This document shows, piece after piece, positions 7,926 to 16,940 of a stretch of DNA of 64,000 nucleotides. The position numbers and the translations under genes were made by a program. This stretch comes from an uncultured Sphingomonadaceae bacterium. GTDB lineage: Bacteria > Pseudomonadota > Alphaproteobacteria > Sphingomonadales > Sphingomonadaceae. Where the stretch lies: positions 620,001 through 684,000 of the forward strand of contig CANMFX010000001.1 in NCBI GenBank assembly GCA_947497315.1, written 5' to 3'. How positions within the stretch are numbered: the stretch's first letter is position 1; every line of letters begins with the position of its first letter. The notes beneath the pieces are model-generated. The model worked only from the letters and a program-made list of their open reading frames with translations. It did not search any database and was not told where the DNA came from.

Positions 7926-9443
7926 TCATACAAGCTTTGCGCGCAAGGCCGTTGCTGACGTTATGGGAATAGCATTGATCCTGAGCGGCGCTATGGGTGA
8001 TCCGCCTGCTATGCCGACCGTAATAGTGGCAAGTTCGAGAGGATGATCAAGCGGCGACTGACTGATATCGACTGTCTGGATCTTGCGGACTGGCACTATT
8101 GTCAATTTGCGCCGCCACCAACCCGCCCGGACGAACAGCTGGGTCGGCGTCAGTGTATATTGATGATGCCGCCAGTTCAGAAACATCACCGCGATGATCG
8201 GAAGCGTCAGCAATATTAGTGCGTAAAAACCGGAATGGATTGTGGCACCAAGGCCGAAGCTCACGACTGCTAATATGACTGCCAGAATGACTGCGTCGCG
8301 CCACCATAATGCCGGATCGACGCGTTTAAAAATAAGGTCGGGCGACACATTGGCGATCTTGGTTTCAGCCAATATCATGTCAACTTCGGCCATCTGCGCG
8401 CAAGGGGCGGCGCTATGGTCGCTTTCGCCGCTTCCATCACTAGCAAGCGATTGAAATTTCAGGTGATACCAGCCAAAGCGCTGACGGATCGGACCGGTTC
8501 TGAGAATGGCCGCCTGAACCCGGTGGATCGGCATGATCATGTCGGTCAGTGTGAACAGGCCGCGCCGACGCCGGAAACCGGGTTGACCTCGATCCACACG
8601 ATCAAGACAGAAGCCATATTCACGGATGAACGTCCGGATGATGCCGCTGCCCGAGCCAACCGCGATCAGGGAAACAAGCGCGCCAATGGCTCCTGCAACC
8701 TGCGCCGAAAAGCTGAGGCCATTGACCACATCCTGCTCAGATAATTGTTCCACCCAGTACCAGGGATTGAAAAACTCATCCGGCAAAAGGAAATCAAGAT
8801 TCTGGGCGATAGCGGCCAATATTGCAAGCAGCACGAAAGAAAAATTGAAAAGTCCGGCAATGAAAATCCGGCGGTTATCCATTACAAATATCGGCGTTCT
8901 CTCTGCCGTTTCCGGGATGTCAGATTCGGTTTGCCCTGCCGCGCTTCTTGCGACGCCCGATTTATAGTCTCGCACTGTATCTCGCAGCGTTTCGGCATCC
9001 GCGAGTGCCAGAGCATCAAGTTTGCCATCCTCACTGCCACCGGCGCCAGTCTCCAGCTTCACTGTTGCCAATCCCAATATCCGGCTGACAAGCTTTTGCT
9101 CCAGACTCACATCCTGAATACGGTCAAACGGGATAGAGCGATTATTGCGGCTGAGCAGGCCGCTTTTGATCCGGATTTCCTTGGGCCCGACATGATAGGT
9201 GAAGCGCGACCAGATCAGCGCATTTATCCCGATGATAAAGGCCAGCAAGGCCAGAGCCGCCAAACCGGCATAGACGATATTCTGATCAAAAACGCTGAAA
9301 TAGAGCACACCCATAGCGATCAGATTTTGCCCGATAGCAGCGACGGATTTCAATATGATGCTGAGCGGGTGCAGGCGGCGGAACGACGCGCTGTCGTCTG
9401 CAGCCGACTCTTCGGTTGCTGTGGTCAGGGGCGTGTCATTCAT
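7926..9443 (-). CDS. Bacterial PH-domain membrane protein (YdbT-like, large subunit)
   Basis: The 505-residue protein alternates pairs of transmembrane segments with bPH2-type domains. Clear domain copies start at KEIRIKSGLLSRNNRSIPFDRIQDV and at TQLFVRAGWWRRKLTIVPVRKIQTV, with a further copy in the middle (RRGLFTLTDMIMPIHRVQ). This is the architecture of B. subtilis YdbT, whose role is still poorly known; resistance to some bacteriocins has been linked to it. The start overlaps the stop of the smaller partner by four bases (ATGA), so the two are translationally coupled and probably form one membrane complex. Confidence 0.87.
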   Translation of the reverse strand: MNDTPLTTATEESAADDSASFRRLHPLSIILKSVAAIGQNLIAMGVLYFSVFDQNIVYAGLAALALLAFIIGINALIWSRFTYHVGPKEIRIKSGLLSRNNRSIPFDRIQDVSLEQKLVSRILGLATVKLETGAGGSEDGKLDALALADAETLRDTVRDYKSGVARSAAGQTESDIPETAERTPIFVMDNRRIFIAGLFNFSFVLLAILAAIAQNLDFLLPDEFFNPWYWVEQLSEQDVVNGLSFSAQVAGAIGALVSLIAVGSGSGIIRTFIREYGFCLDRVDRGQPGFRRRRGLFTLTDMIMPIHRVQAAILRTGPIRQRFGWYHLKFQSLASDGSGESDHSAAPCAQMAEVDMILAETKIANVSPDLIFKRVDPALWWRDAVILAVILAVVSFGLGATIHSGFYALILLTLPIIAVMFLNWRHHQYTLTPTQLFVRAGWWRRKLTIVPVRKIQTVDISQSPLDHPLELATITVGIAGGSPIAPLRINAIPITSATALRAKLV

Positions 9444-9976
9444 ATCATGTCTTGGCGAATATGGCCCTTTATCGTGTCGCGCATAACCTCCGCATCAGGG
9501 GTACTCAGGCCTGGCAGGGTGACAATGCTGTTATGCGTGCCTGCCGTATGCACTATCAGGGTCGACAGCCCAAAGGCCCGCTGGAAGGGACCTTGAGCCA
9601 CGTCGATATGCTGGATGCGGTTAAACGGCACGATCGTATCTGTCCGCCACATGAAGCCGCGCAAAACCCGCAGTTGTTCGTCACCCATGTTATAGCCCCA
9701 GCGGCGATAGATGCGGCCGGGCAGCAGAATGATCAGAAACAGCATGATGGCCGTGACCGGTCCGATGATCATGCCGCCAATGCCTGGCAGTTCGTTGCGG
9801 ATCGCAAATTCGACGACGATAGCGGCCACAATCAATATGGCGGCAAGAATAACAATATTCAGGCGGATCAGAGACTTTTGCGGTGGATGCAGTGGTGTCA
9901 GCCCCTGGTTATAGGCGCGGGCCTTATCCCGCTCCATTTCTGCAAGCGGGTCAGGGGAGGTAACGGCTTCAGTCAT
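9440..9976 (-). CDS. Bacterial PH-domain membrane protein (YdbS-like, small subunit)
   Basis: This 178-residue protein has two transmembrane segments near residues 40-85 and one bPH2 domain after them (EQLRVLRGFMWRTDTIVPFNRIQHID). It matches YdbS, which is found next to YdbT in many bacteria. It is the upstream gene of the pair and overlaps the larger one by four bases. The upstream gap to the DUF4350 gene is only about 50 bases, so it may belong to the lysC transcription unit or have its own promoter there. Confidence 0.87.
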   Translation of the reverse strand: MTEAVTSPDPLAEMERDKARAYNQGLTPLHPPQKSLIRLNIVILAAILIVAAIVVEFAIRNELPGIGGMIIGPVTAIMLFLIILLPGRIYRRWGYNMGDEQLRVLRGFMWRTDTIVPFNRIQHIDVAQGPFQRAFGLSTLIVHTAGTHNSIVTLPGLSTPDAEVMRDTIKGHIRQDMI

Positions 9977-10027
9977 GAAACGACTATGCAGCGGCTGTAT
10001 TATTTAGGCAAGACGGAGCTTCGTTTG

Positions 10028-11005
10028 TTATTCCTTGGGAATCAACCAGCGCATCAGATTTACGAACAGATTGGCATTGTCGTTATCGGGGTTGGTAATG
10101 GTGACATGAACCTTTTCGGTCTTATCAAAAGTAAAAATGAAATTGCGGAACATCCCCTGATCCGCGCTCACCACGACTTTGCCACTGCCGAAGGGAAACC
10201 CGATCACCCCGGAATAATTGTCTGATGCTTCATAGATCCCTGGTCCATCAGGACCCAATGAACCACGGGTATGATTTTGTGACCCTTTTGGAAAGCGAAG
10301 GATCGCATCGCCGGGTTCGCGAAAAATTGCCGCTCCGCACAGATAGTCTACTCGATTGACTGGTAGTCCGTCCTTAAGGGCGGGATGGCTATTGTTCACA
10401 AGCCCTTGTTCAGGCGACATGCCAAAAAAATGAGAACAGCGTCCCTTTTCGGGATCGTTGAAACTGGGGGCATTTTCATGCCACACATAGCCGTCGGCAA
10501 ATTTGACACCCAGTGCATCCAGTAGCGGTCGTGCACCACTGCCATTAGGAAAATGGCTGAGCGTCAGGAATAGTGACCCGCCGCCGTCAATCCATCGCAC
10601 AATATTTTCAACCTCTGTGGAAGACAAAGGGGATCGCCAGAGCGTCTCATCGCTTGGTAATTTGATCTTGTCATTCGGTAAGCCGTGGATGATCAGAATT
10701 TCAGTTTCGTTCAGGGCGTCAGCATATGGCTGATCGGTTTTGGAAATAACAAAGCCATCGCGCTGCATGATATCCAACATGGCTCGCGCACCTGACGCCT
10801 CTCGTCCCTCAGAATAAATGGTGTTGTGATAACGATCAATCAGGACCCGACTTTTATGAGGTGCGGTTAGCGGTTCAAAATCATGAACGAATTCACTGTC
10901 TTCAACAGCGTCGGTAACTTGTTTCTTTTCGGCCAACGAAGACTGGGCTGCAAACACCAACAGGCATGAAAACGACAGTAGCCGTGTGATGATCGTCCAG
11001 TTCAT
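10028..11005 (-). CDS. DUF4350-type exported protein
   Basis: A signal peptide (MNWTIITRLLSFSCLLVFAAQSSLA) precedes about 300 residues resembling DUF4350 and related GATase-like folds. Features include VLIDRYHNTIYSEG, a strand-rich segment LIIHGLPND, and GGSLFLTLSHFPNG. Such domains are thought to bind sugars or peptides but have no established reaction. The ATG has a strong AGGAGG six bases upstream. It follows the nitronate monooxygenase-like gene by 13 bases and is probably the last gene of the lysC operon. Why a periplasmic protein travels with lysC is not clear. Confidence 0.78.
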   Translation of the reverse strand: MNWTIITRLLSFSCLLVFAAQSSLAEKKQVTDAVEDSEFVHDFEPLTAPHKSRVLIDRYHNTIYSEGREASGARAMLDIMQRDGFVISKTDQPYADALNETEILIIHGLPNDKIKLPSDETLWRSPLSSTEVENIVRWIDGGGSLFLTLSHFPNGSGARPLLDALGVKFADGYVWHENAPSFNDPEKGRCSHFFGMSPEQGLVNNSHPALKDGLPVNRVDYLCGAAIFREPGDAILRFPKGSQNHTRGSLGPDGPGIYEASDNYSGVIGFPFGSGKVVVSADQGMFRNFIFTFDKTEKVHVTITNPDNDNANLFVNLMRWLIPKE

Positions 11006-11018
11006 TTTTTCCTCCTTG

Positions 11019-12020
11019 TCAGGCGAGCGCTGCCTCCGCTTCTTTCGTCAGCGTCTTGATTATATCCACCACACTTTCCTCGGCTTTGACCATGCCGACC
11101 GACTGCCCTGCCATGACGCTACCATTTTCGACATCGCCGTCAATCACCGCCTTGCGCAGCGCGCCGGCCCAGAAATGCTCGATCTGCAATTGTGCTTCGC
11201 CCATTTCAATCTCGCCAGCATCGAGCAACTTGGCGACTTCAATCTGTTTGCGGGTGAATTCTTCGGTGCCCTTGTTTTTTAGAGCGCGTACAGGAATGAC
11301 CGGCAAGCGTGGGTCGACCTGAACGCTGGTCACGGCATCGCGGGCGTTGCCACGAATGAACGCTTTTTTGAAATCCGGATGAGCAATGGATTCATGTGCA
11401 CAGACGAAACGGGTGCCCAGCTGAACACCGCTAGCGCCCATTTCGAGATAGGCGCCAATCATGTCGCCTGTGCCGATGCCGCCGGCCACAAAAACAGGGA
11501 CCTGATCAGCAATTTGGGGTAGGATTTCCTGTGCCAGAACCGAAGTGGCAACCGGTCCAATGTGGCCGCCCGCTTCCATGCCTTCGATAACAATGGCGTC
11601 AACGCCGGAGCGGATGAATTTTTTTGCCAACGCCATCGCGGGGGCGAAGCAAATCACCTTTGCGCCGATTTCCTTGATCGCCTCAAGACTGCCTTTGGGT
11701 GGCAGGCCGCCGGCCAGCACGACATGGCTGACGTCATGATTGCCGCAGACTTCGATCAACTTCATCAGATCCGGGTGCATGGTGATGAGGTTGACGCCAA
11801 AGGGCTTGCTGGTCAGCTTTTTTGTTTCCGTAATCTCGGTATCAAGTAATTCCGGGGTCATCGCACCGCAGGCAATGACGCCAAAGCCGCCAGCGTTGGA
11901 AATGGCGCTGACCAGATTGCGCTCGGACACCCAGCTCATAGCTCCGCACATGATTGCGGTCTCGCTGCCAAGCAAGTCGGTACCGCGCTGCATTAACGCG
12001 GAAAGTTTGGATTGAGTCAT
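11019..12020 (-). CDS. Nitronate monooxygenase / FabK-like flavoprotein
   Basis: This is a TIM-barrel FMN enzyme of the 2-nitropropane dioxygenase/FabK superfamily. The N-terminus GSETAIMCGAMSWVSERNLV is the flavin-binding start. EGMEAGGHIGP holds the family's active-site region, and FVAGGIGTGDMI and GASGVQLGTRFV form the phosphate-binding end of the barrel. Members oxidise nitronates or reduce enoyl groups, so the substrate cannot be set from sequence alone. It starts four bases after lysC stops, which implies cotranscription. A paralogue lies at the right end of the window. Confidence 0.9.
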   Translation of the reverse strand: MTQSKLSALMQRGTDLLGSETAIMCGAMSWVSERNLVSAISNAGGFGVIACGAMTPELLDTEITETKKLTSKPFGVNLITMHPDLMKLIEVCGNHDVSHVVLAGGLPPKGSLEAIKEIGAKVICFAPAMALAKKFIRSGVDAIVIEGMEAGGHIGPVATSVLAQEILPQIADQVPVFVAGGIGTGDMIGAYLEMGASGVQLGTRFVCAHESIAHPDFKKAFIRGNARDAVTSVQVDPRLPVIPVRALKNKGTEEFTRKQIEVAKLLDAGEIEMGEAQLQIEHFWAGALRKAVIDGDVENGSVMAGQSVGMVKAEESVVDIIKTLTKEAEAALA

Positions 12021-12023
12021 AGG

Positions 12024-13292
12024 TTAAGCTGCATCCTCTGCATCCAGGCCATAGGCTGTGTGAAGCACCCTGAGCGCCAGTTCGGTATAGTCTTCCTCAA
12101 TCAGCACGCTGACTTTAATCTCTGAGGTTGTAATCGCCTGAATATTGACACCGCGATCGGCCAGTGACTTGAACATGGTCGAGGCCACACCGGCATGGCT
12201 TTTCATACCAACGCCGACAACCGATATTTTCGCGACGTTCGTGTCGGAAATTAGCCGATTATAGCCGATGCCTTCCTTGGCTTGCTCCAGCACTTGCATC
12301 GTCCGGTCGAGATCGCTCGTAGGCGCGGTGAAGGTCACATCGGTTTCGCCTTTTTCGCGTCCGACGTTCTGGATGATCATATCGACATTGATCGCAGCCT
12401 CGGCGAGCGGCTCGAATATATTCGCCACGGCGCCCGGCTTGTCCGGCACGCGGGTGAGGGTGATTTTGGATTCATTCTTGTCATGGGCGATACCCGTGAT
12501 CAGTTGGCGCTCCATATCCTGTTTCTCCATTTCGCTTTCGCTGACGATCATTGTCCCGGGCAGGTCATCGGCAGTGTAGTTGACGCCTTCCTCGGTAAAT
12601 GAGGAAAGCACCTGAATTTTGACATTTTCTTTCATCGCAAGACCCACTGAACGGGTTTGCAGCACTTTTGCACCGACGCTGGCCAGTTCCAGCATTTCCT
12701 CAAAAGTTACGGTTTTCAGTTTGCGTGCCCGGGTCACAATGCGCGGGTCGGTCGTATAAACCCCGTCCACGTCGGTATAGATATCGCAGCGATCCGCCTT
12801 GACCGCCGCCGCAATGGCAACGGCACTGGTATCAGATCCGCCGCGGCCCAGTGTAGTGATCCGGCCGTCCTGACTAATCCCCTGAAACCCGGGAATGATG
12901 GCGATTTCACCGCTTGTCATGGAGGCTGTCAGGTCATCGGCATCAATGGTCTCGATCCGGGCCTTGCTATGCGACTCGATGGTACGGATCGGCATTTGCC
13001 AGCCTAGCCAGCTGCGTGCTTTGGCCCCGAGCGACTGCAATGCAATGGCCAGCAGGCCTGATGTGACTTGCTCGCCGCTTGCCACCACCACATCATATTC
13101 TGCGGCATCATATAACGAACTGGCTTCGCGGCAGAAATTGACCAGCCGGTCGGTATCACCGGCCATAGCCGAGACGACAACCGCCACTTCATGCCCGGCG
13201 TCGGATTGCTGTTTCACAATCTGCGCGACCCGGCGGATACGTTCGATCCCCGCCATAGACGTGCCACCAAATTTCATCACTATGCGTGCCAT
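12024..13292 (-). CDS. lysC: Aspartate kinase
   Basis: Aspartokinase phosphorylates aspartate in the first step toward lysine, diaminopimelate, threonine and methionine. The N-terminal kinase motif KFGGTSMAG and the aspartate-binding segment GRGGSDTSAVA are present. Two ACT domains at about residues 265-415 (KITLTRVPDKPGAVANIF and ISVVGVGMKSHAGVASTMF) are the site of feedback control by lysine and/or threonine. The 422-residue length is that of the alpha/beta-type lysC without an internal beta start. It is divergent from ubiG across 72 bases, an order conserved in many alphaproteobacteria. Confidence 0.97.
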   Translation of the reverse strand: MARIVMKFGGTSMAGIERIRRVAQIVKQQSDAGHEVAVVVSAMAGDTDRLVNFCREASSLYDAAEYDVVVASGEQVTSGLLAIALQSLGAKARSWLGWQMPIRTIESHSKARIETIDADDLTASMTSGEIAIIPGFQGISQDGRITTLGRGGSDTSAVAIAAAVKADRCDIYTDVDGVYTTDPRIVTRARKLKTVTFEEMLELASVGAKVLQTRSVGLAMKENVKIQVLSSFTEEGVNYTADDLPGTMIVSESEMEKQDMERQLITGIAHDKNESKITLTRVPDKPGAVANIFEPLAEAAINVDMIIQNVGREKGETDVTFTAPTSDLDRTMQVLEQAKEGIGYNRLISDTNVAKISVVGVGMKSHAGVASTMFKSLADRGVNIQAITTSEIKVSVLIEEDYTELALRVLHTAYGLDAEDAA

Positions 13293-13364
13293 GATGCCTG
13301 TTATCTGTCTTTCTATTGAAAAAAGGGTCTGAACGAGACGCGCGGGCTGTGATAAAGAGACGTT

Positions 13365-14126
13365 ATGACAAACGCAAGCATCAGCAACAGCCCGGTTTCA
13401 GGCGCAACCAAAAGCACGATAAACCCTGAAGAAGCGGCCCATTTTGGCGCTTTGGCGGCCGACTGGTGGGATCCCGACGGGTCATCGGCCATGCTCCACC
13501 GGCTCAATCCGGTGCGGCTGGGTTACATCCGGGATGCAATCAACTTGCATTTCGGCATAAAAGCTGATGATTTGAGACCGTTGGCAGGCAAGCGCGCGCT
13601 GGATGTCGGCTGCGGTGCCGGACTGGTTTGCGAACCTTTGGCGCGCATGGGCGGGGATGTGACCGGGCTCGATGCTGCGCCGGAAAATATCGCGGCGGCA
13701 AAGGCGCATGCCGAACCCCAGCGACTGAACATCGATTATCGCAATGTCGGGATAGAAAAGTTCGGAGAAAGTGGTTTCGACTTGGTGACGTCGCTTGAAG
13801 TCATCGAGCATGTTGATGATACCGATAGCTTCGTGGCCGGATTGGCCAACGCGCTGGCCGATGATGGCTTGATGATCCTCTCAACCCCCAATCGTACAGC
13901 CATGTCGAAACTGATGTTGGTTGATCTCGCCGAAATGACCGGGCGTATTCCCAAGGGGACACATCATCATGACCAGTTTTTTACGCCCGAGGAGCTTGAA
14001 AAGCTGCTCGCAAAAGCCGGGCTGAAAGTTACCGACACCACCGGCTTGTCCTACCGCCCGTCCCATGGTTTTTCATTGTCCGACAATCTGGCGCTCAATT
14101 ACCTGATGACTGTAGTGCGCGGATGA
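13365..14126 (+). CDS. ubiG: Bifunctional ubiquinone O-methyltransferase (UbiG/Coq3)
   Basis: UbiG carries out both O-methylations in ubiquinone synthesis, including the one that follows the Coq7 hydroxylation. The protein shows the typical opening EEAAHFGALAADWWDPDG, the SAM motif LDVGCGAGLVCEPLARMG and DLVTSLEVIEHV. The 253-residue length is standard. It overlaps the next gene by ATGA at 14123-14126. Together with coq7 in this window it shows that the organism makes ubiquinone. Confidence 0.95.
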   Translation: MTNASISNSPVSGATKSTINPEEAAHFGALAADWWDPDGSSAMLHRLNPVRLGYIRDAINLHFGIKADDLRPLAGKRALDVGCGAGLVCEPLARMGGDVTGLDAAPENIAAAKAHAEPQRLNIDYRNVGIEKFGESGFDLVTSLEVIEHVDDTDSFVAGLANALADDGLMILSTPNRTAMSKLMLVDLAEMTGRIPKGTHHHDQFFTPEELEKLLAKAGLKVTDTTGLSYRPSHGFSLSDNLALNYLMTVVRG

Positions 14127-14590
14127 ACGCGGCATTCCGGCCCTATGTCTTAACAGATAAGGATGCCTGCCTGACTTTGTTTGACAGCAATGTGCCGCGC
14201 TATTTTGACAGCAGCGAGCGGGCGGCTTTTGCAGATTTCCTGGATCAGCCAGTCGGCGAATATTTCGTCATAGAGCAAGGCAGCGAAATTTGCGGTTGTG
14301 GCGGTTTCAGGACGGAAGAAGGAGGACAGGCGCGTTTCACGTGGGGTATGGTCGACAATGCCCGCCATGGTTCCGGGCTTGGCCGGATGCTCGCGGAATA
14401 TCGATTGCAGGAGATTCAGGCATCTGGCCGGTTTCAGGAGGCGGAGCTTTTCACGACACCGCAAATTGCACCGTTTTTCGAAAAATTCGGATTTGAAATG
14501 ACGGGTGTCGAGAAAGATGGTTTTGCACCGGGAATGGACAAGATTCAGATGATTCTCTTTTTGACCAGCGGCGGTGCCGAAAAGTCCTAA
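14123..14590 (+). CDS. GNAT-family N-acetyltransferase
   Basis: The 155-residue protein has the GNAT fold: a beta strand pair around EYFVIEQGSEICGCGGF, the acetyl-CoA pyrophosphate loop NARHGSGLGRMLAEYRL, and FFEKFGFEMTGVEKDGF near the end. The acceptor cannot be named. It is translationally coupled to ubiG by an ATGA overlap. Its stop region also overlaps the stop of the convergent GST gene by four bases, so there is no room for a terminator between them. Confidence 0.87.
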   Translation: MNAAFRPYVLTDKDACLTLFDSNVPRYFDSSERAAFADFLDQPVGEYFVIEQGSEICGCGGFRTEEGGQARFTWGMVDNARHGSGLGRMLAEYRLQEIQASGRFQEAELFTTPQIAPFFEKFGFEMTGVEKDGFAPGMDKIQMILFLTSGGAEKS

Positions 14591-15258
14591 AAATCCACTT
14601 TTTCATAATGACTTGGCGGCGCGATGACTTCCATCCGCTCCGACAATAATGGCCGGAAGGACGGACGTGATTTGAACATGGCATACCACGCCTTGGTTTG
14701 CTCATGCCCGGCCCAGTCTATCCCGCCGAGATAATCCGCGACCGATATTTGCGCCGCTGCAGTCAGGTCGGCCAGACTCATTGTCGCGCCGGCGAGCCAG
14801 CTGCGATGGTCGATAAGATAGTCGATATAATCGAGATGGACATTGGCCCGCCGCATCGCTTCGCGGAGCATTTTGGCATCCGGCGGTTGGCGGTGAACAA
14901 TGCGCTTGTGCATGCGTTCATAAAGCAACGGCGCGGTGACGTCGCCGTAAAATTGCTCATCAAACCAGGCGACCAACCGGCGAATTTCGGCGCGATTGGT
15001 GGCTGTGCCGTTGATCATGGGAGTCTTTTCGACTGTTTCTTCAATATATTCGCAGATCGCTACACTATCGATGAGGATGATATCCCGCTGATCATGGCGC
15101 ATGACCGGTGTGCGGCCTGCGGGATTCATATCAAGAAATGCATCCCTCTGTTCCCATGGTGATTCGCGCACCAGTTCATAGCCGACAGATTTTTCGCCCA
15201 TAAGCAGGCGGACTTTGCGCGAAAACGGACATAGAGGAAACTGGAATAACTGCCACAT
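14587..15258 (-). CDS. Glutathione S-transferase family protein
   Basis: The N-terminal thioredoxin-like domain begins FQFPLCPFSRKVRLLMGEK with a CPFS motif in the catalytic position. NPAGRTPVM (cis-Pro) and DSVAICEYIEE follow as the glutathione gamma-glutamyl binding site. An all-helical C-terminal domain fills residues 85-223 (LAGATMSLADLTAAAQISVADYL). It resembles sphingomonad GSTs of mixed function. The substrate is unknown. No strong ribosome binding site precedes the ATG at 15258. Confidence 0.9.
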   Translation of the reverse strand: MWQLFQFPLCPFSRKVRLLMGEKSVGYELVRESPWEQRDAFLDMNPAGRTPVMRHDQRDIILIDSVAICEYIEETVEKTPMINGTATNRAEIRRLVAWFDEQFYGDVTAPLLYERMHKRIVHRQPPDAKMLREAMRRANVHLDYIDYLIDHRSWLAGATMSLADLTAAAQISVADYLGGIDWAGHEQTKAWYAMFKSRPSFRPLLSERMEVIAPPSHYEKVDF

Positions 15259-15358
15259 AACATTGCTGTTAATCGGGTTTTTGCTGCGGGGGAAGGGGCT
15301 TGATGCGCGAAACAGCGAATAGACGGTCAGGCGTTACAAAACGACCTGCAAGACAAGC

Positions 15359-15796
15359 TTATTCCAGCGCATCCATACGCTGTTTCATCTTCTCGCCCAT
15401 GGCTTTGAGTTGTGGAAGCAAAGCTCCAAATTCGCTTGCCATGATGCCCATCATAGCGGTGCCTTTGCGCATTGTGTCTTCCATATCGGCGTTGAAATCG
15501 GGATTGTCGCGCGCTGTCAGGTCACCCAATGTAGCGTCAGGATCGATATCTGAAAATGTCTCGCCACCATCCATGCCTTCAGGGACAGCTTTTTCCATCG
15601 CGGCCGCAAATTGGCCAATGGGCAAGTCCATCATTGCCGCCATAAAGCCGGACATCATCGACACCATGCCATCCTGAAACTCCGGATCGTTGAGTTTTTC
15701 GATCATTTCGGATTCAGCGCCTTCATCCTGCGCCGCAACGGGAACAGAAAGGCTCAGCGACACGGCCAGTAAAGGGAGAGAGAAAAGTGATCGCAT
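15359..15796 (-). CDS. Small exported Met-rich protein, function unknown
   Basis: The ATG at 15796 is chosen because AGGAGG lies nine bases upstream and a signal peptide follows (MRSLFSLPLLAVSLSLSVPVAAQ). The mature part of about 120 residues is acidic and helical, with clusters of methionine (MVSMMSGFMAAMMDL, TAMMGIM) and a charged C-terminal helix. It resembles in style the DUF2059-type protein at 21516-22406, also Met-rich and exported, though the two are not close relatives as far as I can tell by eye. I do not recognise a function. Confidence 0.75.
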   Translation of the reverse strand: MRSLFSLPLLAVSLSLSVPVAAQDEGAESEMIEKLNDPEFQDGMVSMMSGFMAAMMDLPIGQFAAAMEKAVPEGMDGGETFSDIDPDATLGDLTARDNPDFNADMEDTMRKGTAMMGIMASEFGALLPQLKAMGEKMKQRMDALE

Positions 15797-15937
15797 AGCT
15801 GAGCCTCCTAAATAGTCATCGCTGTTCGCCAACGACACTTGGCGTCTACCAGCTCACATCTGAGTCAAAGCTGAACCTGCGCAGAGTCATTCAGCAAGGA
15901 TCGTAAATTACCGTAAAACAGGCACGGAAAGCCGAAA

Positions 15938-16273
15938 TCAGGCAATCTGATAAATGGCCAGGCGATTGCCCGAAGGATCGAGGCATTCAAAGCGGCGACC
16001 GCCGGGATAGGCGAAAATCTCTTTGACGATTGCGCCGCCGGACGCTTTCACCTGCGCGAGCGCTGCTTCCAGATCATCACTTTCAAAGGTCGGCATGGGT
16101 GCGGGCGGTGCTTCTCCGGTCGCGAGCCCGATCTGTACCGGCCCGCCTTCAACAGCGGCATATTCCGGGCCATAGTCGGTAAAGGCAAAGCCAAAGGCTT
16201 TTTCATAAAAGGCCTTGCTGGCATCGAGGTCGGTCGCTTTCATTTCCATGTAATTGGGCGTGATTTTGGGCAT
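15938..16273 (-). CDS. VOC-family (glyoxalase/bleomycin resistance-like) protein
   Basis: The 111-residue protein is one vicinal oxygen chelate module pair: KATDLDASKAFYEKAFGFAFTDYG at the start and GGAIVKEIFAYPGGRRFECLDPSGNRLAIYQ at the end. Such proteins bind a metal and act as lyases, isomerases or antibiotic-binding proteins; the substrate is not predictable here. The ATG at 16273 is preferred over longer forms because AGAGGA lies just upstream and the family begins shortly before the first VOC strand. Confidence 0.86.
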   Translation of the reverse strand: MPKITPNYMEMKATDLDASKAFYEKAFGFAFTDYGPEYAAVEGGPVQIGLATGEAPPAPMPTFESDDLEAALAQVKASGGAIVKEIFAYPGGRRFECLDPSGNRLAIYQIA

Positions 16274-16405
16274 TGCATAGGTTCCTCTTGATGGCGAAGC
16301 AGGCTGATTCCTGGCACTATGTCGCACTCGCCTGTCATCTATCGAGCATAGCAGGAAATGAGATCAAAACAAGAACATAGAGCGTGAGAAATGTTGTGTT
16401 TTACG

Positions 16406-16930
16406 CTAGTCAAATTTGGGGTGGTTGCTACGCCGTTCAAAAGACAAAACGTCTCGCCATTGGCCAGCCAACGGCCCAAAAGTTATTTTCCCAATCCGTT
16501 CCCGGCGACCCAGGGACTGAAAACCTGCCTTTTGGTGCAGCTTTATGCTGGCTTCATTCTCGGGAAAAATCCCTGCTGTAAGGGTCCAGATGCCTTCCTC
16601 TTCAGATCCCGTGATGATCGCCCGTAGAAGCTTAAGACCAATTCCCATGCCTGTAAATTTTGTGCCGACATAAACACTTTCTTCGGCAACTCCTGCATAG
16701 ACGCAGCGCGAAGACGTTGGACTGAGCGCCGCCCATCCGGCGAGTTCTGTGTCCATAAAAGCACCAAGACGCGGCGTTTGCAGATGGCTCTGGTCCCAAT
16801 CATTCCAACTAGGCGCATGCTCCTGAAACGTTGCGTGGCCAGTGTCGATGCCCTGCTGATAAATATCAAGAATAGCATCGGCATCGGCCACCGAGAGGTT
16901 CTGAACAACAATATTTGCCGTGGTCGTCAT
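16406..16930 (-). CDS. GNAT acetyltransferase, phosphinothricin N-acetyltransferase-like
   Basis: The segment DADAILDIYQQGIDTGHATFQEHAPSW is typical of the PAT/YwnH/MddA branch of GNAT enzymes, which acetylate phosphinothricin, methionine sulfone/sulfoximine or related amino-acid analogues. The acetyl-CoA loop is GTKFTGMGIGLKLLRAII, followed by FPENEASIKLHQKAGF. The ATG at 16930 begins just before the domain. It lies eleven bases after gltB. An enzyme that neutralises glutamine synthetase inhibitors next to glutamate synthase would make sense, but that link is inference. Confidence 0.86.
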   Translation of the reverse strand: MTTTANIVVQNLSVADADAILDIYQQGIDTGHATFQEHAPSWNDWDQSHLQTPRLGAFMDTELAGWAALSPTSSRCVYAGVAEESVYVGTKFTGMGIGLKLLRAIITGSEEEGIWTLTAGIFPENEASIKLHQKAGFQSLGRRERIGKITFGPLAGQWRDVLSFERRSNHPKFD

Positions 16931-16940
16931 TGCGACCAGC